A stretch of DNA of 64,000 nt from Candidatus Neomarinimicrobiota bacterium. Lineage in GTDB: Bacteria; Fidelibacterota; JAANXI01. The notes under the pieces were generated by a model. That model saw only the letters and a list, made by a program, of their open reading frames with translations, ran no database searches and was not told the DNA's origin. The stretch spans positions 248,001-312,000 of the forward strand of contig JAIPJS010000002.1 in assembly GCA_021734025.1 (NCBI GenBank), written 5' to 3'. The translations under genes were made by a program, and so were the position numbers. Each line of letters starts with the position of its first letter. The stretch's first letter is position 1. This document shows positions 63,972 through 64,000 of the stretch, piece by piece.

Positions 63972-64000
63972 TACTCCCTCCTCGATTCAGGAAGACTGAA

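Overview
The window is a 64 kb chromosomal segment that is almost entirely coding. Everything from about 2.5 kb to the right edge lies on the minus strand, so it is described in transcription order, from high to low coordinates. The organism looks like a Gram-negative member of the Fibrobacterota-Chlorobiota-Bacteroidota (FCB) superphylum. The evidence is a LolA carrier, heptose genes (gmhA, gmhB), an UpxY-type NusG paralogue, a DUF5020 outer-membrane channel, a bacterial geranylgeranylglyceryl-phosphate synthase homologue, and the lengths of RpoB and RpoC. Clear Shine-Dalgarno sites, TTGACA-type promoters and a split glycine decarboxylase (gcvPA) argue against typical Bacteroidota and fit a deeper FCB lineage such as Marinimicrobia, Calditrichota or KSB1. 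That placement is inference.

Right end (64-57.7 kb): a small membrane protein, a type I phosphodiesterase/alkaline phosphatase-like protein, then yebC-ruvC-ruvA, a class I aminotransferase and gcvT. Next come ftsK, a 947 bp non-coding stretch with nested inverted repeats, and the envelope operon lolA-upxY-gmhB-ddl-cysS, whose genes overlap or nearly touch.

Centre (49.7-17.5 kb): the transcription and translation superoperon. It starts with tRNA-Thr-Tyr-Gly-Thr-tuf, the same order as the E. coli thrU-tyrU-glyT-thrT-tufB unit. Then follow rpmG, tRNA-Trp, secE, nusG, L11, L1, L10, L12, rpoB and rpoC; then S12, S7, fusA and a second tuf; then the complete S10, spc and alpha clusters down to rpoA and rplQ. 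Two matching strong promoter candidates head the tRNA-tuf unit and the rpsL unit.

Left half (17.5-2.5 kb): directly behind rplQ sit three tightly spaced unusual genes: a GHL10-type glycosidase, a HutI-like amidohydrolase that has lost every recognisable metal ligand, and a TPR lipoprotein. Then come efp-accB-accC-gcvH-gcvPA-GGGP synthase, gmhA-xerD, a site-2-protease-like peptidase with a small membrane partner, an Rrf2 regulator with a membrane polyferredoxin, and a macro-domain/DUF2784/e(P4)-like phosphatase trio. The extreme left carries plus-strand nucleobase uptake genes: two NCS2 permeases flanking an outer-membrane channel.

The most interesting non-textbook signals are four. (1) The dead HutI-like protein and its neighbours. 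(2) A mosaic palindromic repeat, present as two full composite copies in opposite orientation 60 kb apart plus one partial copy. (3) The nested hairpin element at 54.3-54.5 kb. (4) A 26 bp-period duplication in the leader of the tRNA-tuf operon. No CRISPR array, insertion sequence, prophage or defence island was seen.
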